Shown piece after piece: positions 44,999 to 54,347 of a stretch of DNA of 64,000 bases (positions are counted from its first letter, which is position 1; each line of letters begins with the position of its first letter). The DNA comes from Raineyella sp. LH-20 (GTDB lineage: Bacteria; Actinomycetota; Actinomycetes; Propionibacteriales; Propionibacteriaceae), in NCBI RefSeq assembly GCF_033110965.1, contig NZ_CP137003.1, positions 3,472,001 to 3,536,000 on the forward strand, given 5' to 3'. The notes under the pieces are model-generated. The model searched no databases and was not told the origin of the DNA. It saw only the letters and a list, made by a program, of their open reading frames with translations. A program made the position numbers and the translations under genes.

Positions 44999-45922
44999 TC
45001 AGTTGCGCCCACACGACCCTTGGCGTCGTCGGTAGGCACCCGGCGTCAGTCCGACGTACTGACGGAACAGTTCCGTGCCGTGACTTCGGCTGCGCCATCC
45101 GACCCGCCACATTGCCTCGGTGACAGTGAGGTCCGTCTCGCGCAGGTACCTTGCCAAGCGTTCGGCTCGCACCATCGTTAGGAACGCGAGCGGTGTCTTG
45201 CCAAAGGCGTCGACGAACACCCTGCCTAGCTGAGCAGCCGACAGGTGTACTTCCATGGCCAAAGCGGCGAGAGTCCATCGCCGCTCGGGTGATGTCCGCA
45301 ACAGCTCAGCAACTCTGCGGGCCTCCTCCCTGATGGGAGCGAACCGTCGTTCCCTCGGCAAGGTTGGCCGGACATGACTCGGCCGGGCGGCTGATATCCG
45401 CACCGGGGACGCCTTGATGAACGGGGCAATGACGTGTGCTATGGAAAACCACAGGGCCTGCATCCGGAAGAAGTAGCGAGCAACGGGCCGCTCGGCGCTC
45501 AGCGCGACCATCTCGTCGAGCCAAGTTGTGAGTGCCTCGGCCTGCCTTTCACCGAGGCTGAGAACCTGCGCTGGCTCGGCGTAGATGGTCGCCGCGAAGT
45601 CCTGAGCATCAAGCCGATCCCGCACGAGCCCAGCGTGCTGCCAGTAGACCTGATCGATCACATAGTCCGTATCCGCATGGATCGTGGTCAAGGTGATGTG
45701 GCCCTCAGGCTCGCTTCCGCACAGGACGTTTGCTGCAAGGAGGACCACATCCCCCGTCTTCACAAGCCTTTGCCCCAACTCGCCAACGAGGAGTGCGCTA
45801 CCACTACGGATCACGATGACTCTGACACAATCGAGAGCCGCGGGGCCGATGGGGCGAGAGCCGGCGTACGTGCATGCCCAAACCGGCCAGTAGTCGCTGC
45901 CGACCCGCAGTGGCTCAGACAT
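44999..45922 (-). CDS. AraC-family transcriptional regulator
   Basis: 307 residues. A cupin-like N-terminal sensing half (VIVIRSGSALLVGELGQRLV) is followed by the C-terminal double helix-turn-helix (WTLAALAMEVHLSAAQLGRVFVDAFGKTP and TVTEAMWRVGWRSRSHGTELF). No inducer or target is evident. It is the only regulator near the DsbA/VKOR pair but is separated from it by 26 bp and is read in the same direction, downstream of it. Confidence 0.85.
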   Translation of the reverse strand: MSEPLRVGSDYWPVWACTYAGSRPIGPAALDCVRVIVIRSGSALLVGELGQRLVKTGDVVLLAANVLCGSEPEGHITLTTIHADTDYVIDQVYWQHAGLVRDRLDAQDFAATIYAEPAQVLSLGERQAEALTTWLDEMVALSAERPVARYFFRMQALWFSIAHVIAPFIKASPVRISAARPSHVRPTLPRERRFAPIREEARRVAELLRTSPERRWTLAALAMEVHLSAAQLGRVFVDAFGKTPLAFLTMVRAERLARYLRETDLTVTEAMWRVGWRSRSHGTELFRQYVGLTPGAYRRRQGSCGRN

Positions 45923-45948
45923 GTAGGCAGTACCGCACCCGCAGCGGT

Positions 45949-46677
45949 CTACTCAGCGAGCGCCTGGTCGAGCATGGTGGTGAGGTCATCAAGGGTCTCA
46001 GGACTGATCAACTCTCCATTGAGGAAGAAGGTTGGCGTACCAGTCACGCCCAGGGCCACACCGTCGTTGAAGTCGTTGCGGATGAACTGGAGCGTGGCCT
46101 CAGAGTTGTACGCGGCGTCCCATTGCTCAAGGTCGAGGCCGAGTTCTTGGGCGTACTGGCGGAACAGGTCGTCTTTGGGTATCTGCTGTTCACCCCACTC
46201 GGTCTGGGTCTGGTACATCTTGGTGTACATCGCTTCAAGTTCTCCTTGCTGAGCGGCAGCTTCGACCGCTCTGGCCGCGCGTTCGCTGTTGAAGTGGCTG
46301 GGTAGCGGGAAGTACCGGATGACAAAGGACACTCGATCGCCGTAGGTCTGCCGGAGTTGCTCGATCGCCGGGAAGACCGCGGCGCAGGCCTCGCACTCGA
46401 AGTCCAGGAACTCTACGAAGGTCACAGTGGCATCTGGCGCGTCGTTGAGTCGGCGGGAGTCTTCGCGTACCACGAGCGCGCCGGAGGTTTCGGTGGGGAC
46501 GGGTGTGGACGGCTCGACGACGGCGGCGGGCTGGCGACTGGCTTGGATGATGCCGAAGATGACCACCGAGATCACCAGCACCGCGCAGATCAAGATGATG
46601 GTTCTTCGGGCGCCACGTTCCCCTGGTTCGGGGCGTTCGTCGACGATTGGCTTCTTGGGCTTCTGATTGCTGGGCAT
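45949..46677 (-). CDS. Membrane-anchored DsbA-like thiol-disulfide oxidoreductase
   Basis: 242 residues from ATG at 46677 (AAGGAG upstream). One N-terminal helix (RTIILICAVLVISVVIFGII) exports the thioredoxin-fold domain. The active site is FECEACAAVFPAIEQL (CEAC), with the cis-Pro loop VTGTPTFFLNG. It oxidises cysteines in exported proteins. The VKOR homologue encoded just upstream should re-oxidise it. Confidence 0.9.
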   Translation of the reverse strand: MPSNQKPKKPIVDERPEPGERGARRTIILICAVLVISVVIFGIIQASRQPAAVVEPSTPVPTETSGALVVREDSRRLNDAPDATVTFVEFLDFECEACAAVFPAIEQLRQTYGDRVSFVIRYFPLPSHFNSERAARAVEAAAQQGELEAMYTKMYQTQTEWGEQQIPKDDLFRQYAQELGLDLEQWDAAYNSEATLQFIRNDFNDGVALGVTGTPTFFLNGELISPETLDDLTTMLDQALAE

Positions 46678-46763
46678 GTAGGGCTCCTTGCCGGAAGATG
46701 TGGGTAGGACGCGTGCTGACTGGCGGCGACGCGGTGTGTGGGCAGGTCGTTTGGTTGGGGTCC

Positions 46764-47426
46764 TTACCCGAAGAGGGCTGGACCGTATTTGGCGAGCACC
46801 AAGGTGGTGATCGCTCCGAGCCAGAGCACGACGAGCAGGTTGTCGACTCCCAGGCGAAGCCCTTTGGTCAAGGTCTTGTGCAGGCTCGTTGGGAGGAACA
46901 GGTTGTTGTCGCGCAGGTTGACGTGGGTGAGTGATGCGAACACCAAGGTGGTGGACACAGTCACCAACAGGCACCAGGGGCACAGCGCCCCGATGACAAA
47001 AGTGGACTCAAAGAACAGCCAGTAGGCGAACACGAAGCCCAGGCCATAGACGATCTGGGCGGCGAGCATGAAGCCTCGCGGAAACCTGACGCCGGCGAGG
47101 CTGGCGACCGCGATGGTGATGACTACGGGCTCGGCCATCAGGCCGAGGAACGCGTTCGGGAATCCGAACAGTCCGGCCTGCCAGGATCTGGCGACTGCGC
47201 TGCAGTTGATGACCTCGTTGAGGTTGCATGGGAGTCCGACTTTGGGGTTGGCCGCTAGCCGGACGGCGTCGGTTGACAGGACGAAGGAGGCGTACAGGCT
47301 GAGGCAGGCCGAGAAGAGCATGGTGGAGAAGATCCACCTGTCGGTCTGTCTGAAACGGTGGATGCGCTCCAAAAGGTCGTCTGATGTGGTCAAGGTGGTT
47401 GGACCTGTCTGTCGTCGTTCGGACAC
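46764..47426 (-). CDS. VKOR-family membrane oxidoreductase
   Basis: 220 residues from GTG at 47426. Four or five helices and both VKOR cysteine pairs are visible: the loop pair in GLPCNLNEVINCSAVARS and the quinone-facing CPWC motif in IGALCPWCLLVTV. It passes electrons from the DsbA partner to quinones. Oxidative folding by VKOR plus DsbA is the norm in actinobacteria. An extra set on a mobile metal island suggests dedicated, Cys-rich exported clients. Confidence 0.92.
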   Translation of the reverse strand: MSERRQTGPTTLTTSDDLLERIHRFRQTDRWIFSTMLFSACLSLYASFVLSTDAVRLAANPKVGLPCNLNEVINCSAVARSWQAGLFGFPNAFLGLMAEPVVITIAVASLAGVRFPRGFMLAAQIVYGLGFVFAYWLFFESTFVIGALCPWCLLVTVSTTLVFASLTHVNLRDNNLFLPTSLHKTLTKGLRLGVDNLLVVLWLGAITTLVLAKYGPALFG

Positions 47427-47507
47427 ACCGCAGCGCCGCGCCGAGCACCAGGACCTCGGCGTTCACCGAAAGGGCGCTCGTCTGCGCACGGGTGCGAGTT
47501 GAGTCGA

Positions 47508-47987
47508 TCAGCAGGACAGGGCGGGTGGGCCTCGGCGTTGAAGCGGGTGATAGGGGCGACGTCCGGGGGTGGCCACCACGAGGGCCGTGACGGCAACGTG
47601 GGCAGGTACGTGGAGGGTGGCCGGCCTGGCATCACTTAGGCGTGTCCGGAGCCAGTCGCGGGCCGTCTTTGCTGCCTGGCGGGCGTAGAGTCCCACGCCG
47701 AGCCCGAGCAGCAGACTGACCAGGCCGGCGATCAAGGTGGTTGCCGAGAGCACCACAAAGGACTGCGCGAAGCGTCCGAAGTTCAGCCCTGGCAGGTAGC
47801 TGTGCTCTGGGCACAGCTCGGACTCGACCAACAGATCGAGGTGGACGCCGAACGGCGCGATCAGGGGCACCTGGGGCATGCAGGCTGTATCGGCGATGTT
47901 CACCGACCTGACACCAGCAGCGAGATTGCTCGCACCGATGAGCATCAACGCGGCGGCGCCTGCGGCGCCACGGCGTTGTGATCTCAT
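47508..47987 (-). CDS. Unrecognised Cys-rich two-helix membrane protein, paralogue A
   Basis: 159 residues. An N-terminal helix (GAAALMLIGASNLAAGV), an extracytoplasmic loop with Cys in ACMPQVPLIAPFGVHLDL and ELCPEHSYLPGLNFGR, a second helix (LIAGLVSLLLGLGVGLYA), a basic ARDWLRTRL segment, and the terminal motif QRRGPPALSC. It is exactly the same length as 54348-54827 and shares these blocks. I know no characterised homologue. It lies next to the VKOR gene, on the same strand, and the conserved Cys pair would be a natural substrate for it. Confidence 0.75.
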   Translation of the reverse strand: MRSQRRGAAGAAALMLIGASNLAAGVRSVNIADTACMPQVPLIAPFGVHLDLLVESELCPEHSYLPGLNFGRFAQSFVVLSATTLIAGLVSLLLGLGVGLYARQAAKTARDWLRTRLSDARPATLHVPAHVAVTALVVATPGRRPYHPLQRRGPPALSC

Positions 47988-48140
47988 GCTCGCTCCTCGG
48001 GTTGTCGACGAGTCTAGCTAGTGGCCGAAGCGTGCCGCTGCGCTCTGTCCGACGACGGCACTACTCGCAGCGATTGAGGGTTGACGCGAGATCACGTGCC
48101 TGATGGAGTTTGACCACCTGACCACGAAGACGCTTGCAGG

Positions 48141-48815
48141 AGGCCCTTTACCGCGCTCGATGAGCTGTCCCACCGGGTTTCGGCGCCCTTGCTGGTGAAC
48201 GCTGCAACCCGCCGCGGGGAGAACACCTACAACACCTCCCTGCTCTGGCCGGCCACCGGCGGCGAAGTCCAGCTGTTCGACAAGGCGAATCCGGTGCCGT
48301 TCGGCGAGTATGTGCCCGACCGCTGGTTCTACCAGCGCATCGCTCCGGACCTGATCGGCCTGATCGGACGCGAGTACACTCCCGGCACCAACTCCCCGTA
48401 TGTCAGCCTGAACGGGGTCGGGGTGGGATTGGCGATCTGCTTCGACGTCATCTTTGATGACGTCATCTGGCAGGGCGCCCAGGACGGGGCTCAGCTATAC
48501 CTGCTCCAATCCAACAACGGCGACTTCCGCGGCACCGACGAGAACCTGCAACAGGCCGCCTTCGCCCGGATGCGAGCAATCGAAACCGGCCGAAGCGTCG
48601 TCAACGTCTCCACGACCGGCACCAGCCAAGCCTTCGCCCCCGACGGCACCCTCCTCGACGACCTTCCCGCCGACACCGCCGGCGCCCGCGTCACCACCAT
48701 CCCACTACGCACCGGACTGACCCCGGCTGTCACTCTCGGCACATGGACCGCCGGCCTTCTGGCCGCGACCAGCCTGCTCGGCCTCCTGCTGCTCGGGTTC
48801 GCAGTTCGGCGCTAA
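48141..48815 (+). pseudogene. lnt: Apolipoprotein N-acyltransferase, C-terminal fragment
   Basis: The frame is open without a start from about 48141 (FTALDELSHRVSAPLLVNAATRRGE), so the N-terminal membrane helices and the first part of the nitrilase domain, including the catalytic Glu, are missing. What remains holds the catalytic Lys (FDKANPVPFGEYVP), the catalytic Cys (GLAICFDVIFDDVIW) and the C-terminal helix. Lnt acylates lipoproteins. This copy cannot be active. It is a trace of an ancestral intact gene in this metal/lipoprotein island. Confidence 0.82.
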
Positions 48816-48859
48816 AAGCTGCCACGCGCGTCCCATGTCCTCGACCCGGCCGATTCCGG

Positions 48860-49489
48860 CTACCGAGGGGGCTGGCGAAAGGTTCGCCCCATTCTTGGGA
48901 CGAACCTGCCGACCCTAGCGGCGTAGTCGCGGTAGGCGTCGCCGTGGGCGGCGCGCAGGTAGGGCTCCTCGACCGCCCGGACTTGCACCTGGATGGCGGC
49001 GAGCAGCACGACCGTCGCCGTCAACGAGGCGATCGTCGGGGCCAGCAGGAACAACCCGACGCTTGACACAGCCATCCCGGAGAACACCGGGTTGCGCACC
49101 ATCGCGAAGGTCCCATCGGTCACCATCTCGGTGTGCTCCTCCGGGTCGACGCCAACCCGCCAGGAAGCGCCCATCTCCCGCTGCGCCCGCAGCAACGTCC
49201 TCATCCCGAGCAGTGCAAGGACCAGCCCGATCCCTTCCACGATCGTGCCGCCGGGGATGGTCAGGCGTCCGATGCCGACGATCTGCGTCACCGGGCCTGC
49301 CAGTCCGAGCAGTAGCGCGACCGCGAACAGCAGCTTCCCCCACCATTGGGCGGAGCCCGCCGCACCTGCTTTGAGTCGGAACCCCGTATCTCCGTTGCGG
49401 CGCAGGTGAACCACCGCTCGAAAGCCGAACGCCAGACCGAGACCGATCAGGTACAAGGCCAGCGCGATCCAGCCGTTCAGGGCCGTCAC
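48860..49489 (-). CDS. Isoprenylcysteine methyltransferase-like (CzcN/NccN-type) membrane protein
   Basis: 209 residues, about five helices. The ICMT/PEMT signature lies in the C-terminal half: VTDGTFAMVRNPVFSGMAV and RAVEEPYLRAAHGDAYRDYAARVGRFVP, which form the SAM site. Such proteins accompany heavy-metal exporters (czcN, nccN) with unclear function. It is coupled to the ATPase gene by a 4-bp overlap and read after it. Confidence 0.82.
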   Translation of the reverse strand: MTALNGWIALALYLIGLGLAFGFRAVVHLRRNGDTGFRLKAGAAGSAQWWGKLLFAVALLLGLAGPVTQIVGIGRLTIPGGTIVEGIGLVLALLGMRTLLRAQREMGASWRVGVDPEEHTEMVTDGTFAMVRNPVFSGMAVSSVGLFLLAPTIASLTATVVLLAAIQVQVRAVEEPYLRAAHGDAYRDYAARVGRFVPRMGRTFRQPPR

Positions 49490-51570
49490 TCCACTCGCCC
49501 GTCCAACTCGGTCTGGGTGCGGCCGGCGAGTTCCTGCCGTGGAGCAGCCGATCCTGCACGTCCGGCCGGACGGTCTTCGTGGGTGATGCCGTGGTGGTCG
49601 CGGTTGTGGTCGAACCGCAGCAGTCGCAGGGCGTTGAGGACGACGAGGATGGTCGAGCCTTCGTGGATGAACACGATCGGACCCATCGCTAGCCCGAGCA
49701 GGCTGGCCGGCACGAGGAACGCGACGATGGCGAGGGCTGCGATGAGGTTCTGCCGGATGAGCCGGGAGGTTGCTCGACCGAGTCGCACCATGAACGGTAC
49801 CCGTCCGAGGTCGTCGGCCATCAGAGCGATGTCGGCGGTCTCCAGGGCGACCGCCGACCCGGCAGCGCCCATCGCGATGCCCAGGCTCGCGCTGGCCATC
49901 GCGGGGGCATCGTTCACACCGTCGCCCACCATCGCCGTGGTGCGACCACCTTCGGTGAGGTTGCGGATCGCGACCACCTTGTCCTCGGGCAACAACTCAC
50001 CCATGGCCCGGTCGATCCCGACCGAGCGGCCCACGGCGTCGGCGACCGCCTGGTTGTCCCCCGAGATAAGGACCAGTTCCCCGATGCCGGACTCGCGCAG
50101 GACGTCGAGCGTCTGGCGGGCTTCGGCTTTGGGCGCGTCCATCACACCGATCACGCCGAGCACGCGGGCGCCATGGGTGACCACCATGGTGGTGCGGCCC
50201 TCGGCCTGGAGTTGATCGACCGAGGCCTTGACCTCGACCGGCAGCTCGTGATCGGCCTCGGCCATCATCCGGACGCTGCCCACCAGGACGATCTCACCAT
50301 CCACCGTCGCGCGGATGCCACGGCCCGTGACGGCCTCGAGGTCGGTCGCCACGCGGCGCGCGTTCGCTCCGACCAGTTCGGTGAGATCGCGGACGATGGC
50401 AGTCGCCAACGGGTGGTCGCTCAACGTCTCGGTAGCCAGGGCGATCGCATTGAGTTCATCGACGAGGACGCCTGGTGCTGGGATGGTGTCGGTTACCGTG
50501 GGGTGTCCCCAGGTGAGGGTGCCGGTCTTGTCGAAGGCCATGGCGTCGACCTTGCCGAGAGTCTCCAGCGGGGCACCGCCCTTGACCAGGACGCCGGCGC
50601 GGCCAGCACGAGCGATCCCCGCCAGCACAGCTGCTGGGGTTGCGATCGCCAAGGCGCAGGGGCTGGCCGCGACCAGGACCAGCATCGCCCGGTAGAAGCT
50701 GTCACCGAACGGCTCGGCAGACCAGATCATCCCGACCGCCAACACCACGACCACGGCCAGGATGACCGCGGGCACATAGAACCGCTGGAACCGGTTGATG
50801 AACCGCTGGGTGGGCGATTGGGCTGTGTCAGCCTCGGTGACGAGCTTCACCACCCGCGCCAATGTGGTGTCGGCGGCCGCTGCGGTCACCACCATGTCGA
50901 ACGCGCCGGGGCCGTTCACCGTCCCGGCGAAGACCCGCGAGCCACTGGAGATCGCGTCGGGATTGGCCAGGGCCTTGGCGACGTCGGGCACTGCAGCCTT
51001 CTCCACCGGGATCGACTCCCCGGTCACCGCGGACTGGTCGATCGCCGTGCTGCCGACGCTGACGAAACCATCCGCAGGTACCCGCGAGTTCGGTCGCACG
51101 ACCGCGACATCGCCCACCTGAAGCTCTTCCACCGGACGCTCAACAAGCTCGTCCGGGCCGACGCGGAGCGTGGCCGTGCGGGGTGCGAGCTCGCCCAGCG
51201 CCTTGATCGAGCGAGTCGCGCGGGCCATCGCGTACTCCTCCAGGGCGTGTCCGAGGCTGAACAGGAACAACAGCACGGCACCCTCGGAGAGCCTGCCGAC
51301 CGCTGCTGCACCGGCGGCGGCCACGATCATCAGGAAGTCCACTTCGAACCGGCCCCGGCGGATCGAGCCCCACGCCCCCCGCACGGTGAAGAAGCCCCCA
51401 CAGAAGTAGGTCGCAAGATACAGGCCCAGCACCAGCGGTTCCGGGGCACCAAAGCCGAACTCAGCGATCAGCCCCGCGATGTAGGTCACGCCGGAGGCGA
51501 TAGCGAAGTACAGCTCCCACCTGCCCTGTCCGTGGGAGTCGTCTTCGTGATCTTCATGCGCAGCACTCAT
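49486..51570 (-). CDS. P1B-4-type heavy-metal exporting ATPase
   Basis: 694 residues. His/Asp-rich ends (SAAHEDHEDDSHGQGRW at the N terminus, RFDHNRDHHGITHEDR at the C terminus) probably bind metal; there is no HMA domain. The actuator motif TGESIPVEK, ion site ASPCALAIATPA (SPC), DKTGTLTWGHP and MVGDGVNDAPAMASASLG are intact. The final helix has HEGSTILVVLNALRLLR, the P1B-4 signature linked to Co/Zn/Cd/Fe. It is divergent from an ArsR gene, which likely controls it. The layout TATATA-TAGATC-ATG predicts a leaderless mRNA. Confidence 0.9.
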   Translation of the reverse strand: MSAAHEDHEDDSHGQGRWELYFAIASGVTYIAGLIAEFGFGAPEPLVLGLYLATYFCGGFFTVRGAWGSIRRGRFEVDFLMIVAAAGAAAVGRLSEGAVLLFLFSLGHALEEYAMARATRSIKALGELAPRTATLRVGPDELVERPVEELQVGDVAVVRPNSRVPADGFVSVGSTAIDQSAVTGESIPVEKAAVPDVAKALANPDAISSGSRVFAGTVNGPGAFDMVVTAAAADTTLARVVKLVTEADTAQSPTQRFINRFQRFYVPAVILAVVVVLAVGMIWSAEPFGDSFYRAMLVLVAASPCALAIATPAAVLAGIARAGRAGVLVKGGAPLETLGKVDAMAFDKTGTLTWGHPTVTDTIPAPGVLVDELNAIALATETLSDHPLATAIVRDLTELVGANARRVATDLEAVTGRGIRATVDGEIVLVGSVRMMAEADHELPVEVKASVDQLQAEGRTTMVVTHGARVLGVIGVMDAPKAEARQTLDVLRESGIGELVLISGDNQAVADAVGRSVGIDRAMGELLPEDKVVAIRNLTEGGRTTAMVGDGVNDAPAMASASLGIAMGAAGSAVALETADIALMADDLGRVPFMVRLGRATSRLIRQNLIAALAIVAFLVPASLLGLAMGPIVFIHEGSTILVVLNALRLLRFDHNRDHHGITHEDRPAGRAGSAAPRQELAGRTQTELDGRVE

Positions 51571-51576
51571 GATCTA

Positions 51577-51597
51577 TATATATCATGATGTAATGAT
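51577..51597. promoter_or_regulatory. Shared ArsR operator and ATPase promoter
   Basis: ATCAT-GATGTA-ATGAT (51582-51597) is an inverted repeat typical in size of ArsR/SmtB sites. On the minus strand TATATA (51582-51577) is the likely -10 of the ATPase gene, six bases before its ATG. The repeat lies directly over and upstream of it. Confidence 0.55.
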
Positions 51598-51668
51598 GCA
51601 TTGCCACAGATCGCTCGGAATCTGGTTGGATCAATCCAGGCCGCGTTCCGGAAGAGGGGTGGTGGTTC

Positions 51669-51959
51669 ATGAGGTTGAATGCCAGCGAAGCCGAGCGCAT
51701 CGCGGAGGTGATGGGCGGCCTGGCGACGCCGGCGCGCGTCCTGATCCTCGCTCGCCTGTTGGACTCCCCGGCCACCGTCAGTGAGCTCGTCACAGAACTG
51801 GCGATGTCGCAAGCCTCGGTCTCCAACCACCTGCGCATCCTGCGCCACCTAAACCTCGCCGCCGGCGACCGGCAGGGACGCAACGTCCTCTATCGCCTGC
51901 AGGACGACCACGTTCGAGCGATGGTCGAACAGATCCTGAACCATGCCAGTCACGACTAG
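51669..51959 (+). CDS. ArsR/SmtB-family metalloregulator
   Basis: 96 residues from ATG at 51669. Winged helix-turn-helix: LATPARVLILARLLDSPATV then SELVTELAMSQASVSNHLRILRHLNL. No cysteine is present. The C-terminal helix DDHVRAMVEQILNHASHD carries the Asp/His pattern of the alpha5 site found in Zn/Co/Ni sensors such as SmtB, CzrA and NmtR. It is divergent from the P1B-4 ATPase gene. Confidence 0.87.
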   Translation: MRLNASEAERIAEVMGGLATPARVLILARLLDSPATVSELVTELAMSQASVSNHLRILRHLNLAAGDRQGRNVLYRLQDDHVRAMVEQILNHASHD

Positions 51960-52020
51960 AACCCTGAATGGAATCTGAGAAACTCTTAGGCTAGTCTTAC
52001 CGCCGTCGAGAGGGGACGGG

Positions 52021-52758
52021 GTGGCTGCCAGCGAGGTTCGCGCGAAGCGATTGCCGGGAACGGCAAGGATTATCGCTCTGGCAGCTGCCGTCCTCATCGG
52101 CGCCAGCGGGTCGCTGGACCAGGGACACACGGCTCATGCCGCTGATGCGCCGTTGCCCCCCGCCTCGGCGGCAGCCGTCGCCGCTGAGCGGGCGCCCACC
52201 TTCGAGGACCTGCTGGAGAACCGCAGCAAACAACTCCAGGCAACCGCCGCTCAGGTCGACCAGGTGCGGTTCCAGTCTCTCCTCGCCAAACACGAGAAAC
52301 GCGAGCGCAAAGTCGCCTCCGACATCGAGGCAGAACTCACCCGGTTGAAGGACCTCAGCAGGTTCACCTGGCCCACCAAGGGTGGCGTGGCCTCGGGATT
52401 CGGGATGCGCAAGCACCCCATCCTCGGCTCCATGCGCCTGCACAACGGCGCGGATATCGGAGGCGCGTGCGGGAACCCCATCTACGCCACTCAGTCCGGA
52501 ACCGTGACCAGGGCCAACTTCAGCCGCAGCGCCGGCAACAACGTCCGGATCGACCACGGTCGTATCAAGGGCAAGAACGTCGAGACCTCCTACCTCCACA
52601 TGAGCAAGTACGCCGTCAGCGCAGGCCAGAGTGTCACCAAGGGCGACGTGATCGGCTACGTCGGAACCACCGGGCTGTCCACCGCCTGCCACCTCCACCT
52701 AGCCCTCTACGAGAACGGCAAGGGTGCCGACCCTGTGCCCTACCTCGTGAAGGACTGA
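52021..52758 (+). CDS. Secreted M23 metallopeptidase
   Basis: 245 residues from GTG at 52021. The signal peptide (ARIIALAAAVLIGASGSLDQ ending near HAAD) is followed by a helical segment and an M23 domain: GFGMRKHPILGSMRLHNGAD with the first His/Asp ligands and TACHLHLALYENG with the last. It cleaves or binds peptidoglycan outside the cell. It is 3 bp upstream of the multicopper oxidase gene, so the two are co-expressed. Confidence 0.88.
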   Translation: MAASEVRAKRLPGTARIIALAAAVLIGASGSLDQGHTAHAADAPLPPASAAAVAAERAPTFEDLLENRSKQLQATAAQVDQVRFQSLLAKHEKRERKVASDIEAELTRLKDLSRFTWPTKGGVASGFGMRKHPILGSMRLHNGADIGGACGNPIYATQSGTVTRANFSRSAGNNVRIDHGRIKGKNVETSYLHMSKYAVSAGQSVTKGDVIGYVGTTGLSTACHLHLALYENGKGADPVPYLVKD

Positions 52759-52761
52759 GCG

Positions 52762-54276
52762 GTGGCCATCTCCCAAGCTCGGACTTCTCCGACCACCAGT
52801 GCCGGCATCCAACCACCCCGCGACACCGGAACCTCACGTCGAGCACTGCTGGGCGGTGGATTCGCACTCGCCGGCAGCTGGCTTCTCACCGGATGCGTAC
52901 CCGCGGCGAGCGACCCTGCGATTCCCGGTGGCTCGCGGTGGCCACGTGGATCGCTCACCGATCAACCCATCGTCCAGAAGACGCTGCGGGCAGCGCCTTC
53001 GATCATCGACCTCGGCGGCACGTTGGCCGAGGCCTGGGCCTACAACGACACCCTTCCCGGGATCGACCTTCGAGCCAACCCGGGCGATCTGCTGCGCCTC
53101 AACCTGGACAACCAACTCCCCAGCCCCACCACGATCCACTGGCACGGAATGCCCATTCCGAACGACGTCGATGGCGTCCCGGGACTCACGCAGAACCCGA
53201 TCCAGCCAGGGCAACAGCATCTCTACGAGTTCACCGCACCCCAGCCCGGCACTTACTTCTTCCACTCGCACGTCGGAGTCCAACTGGACCGCGGCCTCTA
53301 CGGGCCACTGATCGTTGATGATCCCGTAGAGCCGGGCCGTTACGACGCCGAATGGACCGTAGTCCTGGATGACTGGCTGGTCGTCGACGGTCAAACCCCT
53401 GAGGACATGTTCCGGCGCCTGAACGCCCGCCGCCCCTCGACCACCGGCACCCAGGCCGTTCAGCTGTCCTCCCGCAACGAGCCGTTCTTCGGCGACGCTG
53501 GCGACATCCCCTATCCGCTCTACCTGATCAATGGAGCAGTACCGACAGCGCCCGTAACCCACCAGGGCCGCCCCGGCGACCGTGTCCGGCTCCGCGTGAT
53601 CAACGCCGCCTCGGACACGATCTTCGCCCTCGCCCTCGGCGGACATCGCCTGACCGTCACCCACACCGACGGCCACCCGGTCAAGCCGCACACCACCTCC
53701 GCGCTCTATCTCGGCATGGGCGAACGATACGACCTCCTGGTCACCCTCGGTGACGGCGTCTTCCCTCTCGTGGCCAAGCCATGGAACAAGCCCGGCCACG
53801 GCCTCGCGCTGGTACGCACCGGGTCCGGGAGCCCACCGGAACCACCGGTCCAGCTGGCCGAGTTCACAGGCCAACTCACTCAGGGGCTCGACCTGTACCC
53901 GGAGGAGTCGTCGTTGCTCCCGACCCGGCCGATCGATGCGCGCGCGACCATCGAGCTGGGCGGGCAGGCCAACCCCTACCGGTGGGTCATCAACGGTGCG
54001 CCCTTCGGCCAGAATCAACCCCTTGAAGTGGTCGACAACGACCGCCTCCTGCTCGAGGTCGTCAACACCACCACACGCGCACACCCGGTGCACCTGCATG
54101 GCCACACCTTCGCGCTGGACAACGGACTGAGGAAAGACACCCTCCTGGTTCCCCCATCCAGCACCACCGCCGTGCACCTGGATGCCACCAACCCGGGAAC
54201 ATGGGCACTCCACTGCCAAAACGAGTACCACACCAAAGCCGGCATGATGCTCACCATGCGCTACAAGGGCCGCTGA
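52762..54276 (+). CDS. TAT-exported lipoprotein multicopper oxidase
   Basis: 504 residues from GTG at 52762. A twin-arginine segment (TSRRALLGGGFALAGSWLL) ends in a lipobox LTGC. Three cupredoxin domains follow with all four copper-binding blocks: HWHG, FHSHVG, HPVHLHGHTF and HCQNEYHTKAGM. It should oxidise Cu(I) or other metals or phenols outside the membrane, a standard copper-tolerance activity. Being a lipoprotein, it links with the lspA and broken lnt genes of the element. Confidence 0.92.
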   Translation: MAISQARTSPTTSAGIQPPRDTGTSRRALLGGGFALAGSWLLTGCVPAASDPAIPGGSRWPRGSLTDQPIVQKTLRAAPSIIDLGGTLAEAWAYNDTLPGIDLRANPGDLLRLNLDNQLPSPTTIHWHGMPIPNDVDGVPGLTQNPIQPGQQHLYEFTAPQPGTYFFHSHVGVQLDRGLYGPLIVDDPVEPGRYDAEWTVVLDDWLVVDGQTPEDMFRRLNARRPSTTGTQAVQLSSRNEPFFGDAGDIPYPLYLINGAVPTAPVTHQGRPGDRVRLRVINAASDTIFALALGGHRLTVTHTDGHPVKPHTTSALYLGMGERYDLLVTLGDGVFPLVAKPWNKPGHGLALVRTGSGSPPEPPVQLAEFTGQLTQGLDLYPEESSLLPTRPIDARATIELGGQANPYRWVINGAPFGQNQPLEVVDNDRLLLEVVNTTTRAHPVHLHGHTFALDNGLRKDTLLVPPSSTTAVHLDATNPGTWALHCQNEYHTKAGMMLTMRYKGR

Positions 54277-54347
54277 CCCGCTCGCCGATTGCCTCCGCCA
54301 GGCCGTGTCGCCCAACTACACTGGGCGTGTCCGGACGAGGAGCGCTG

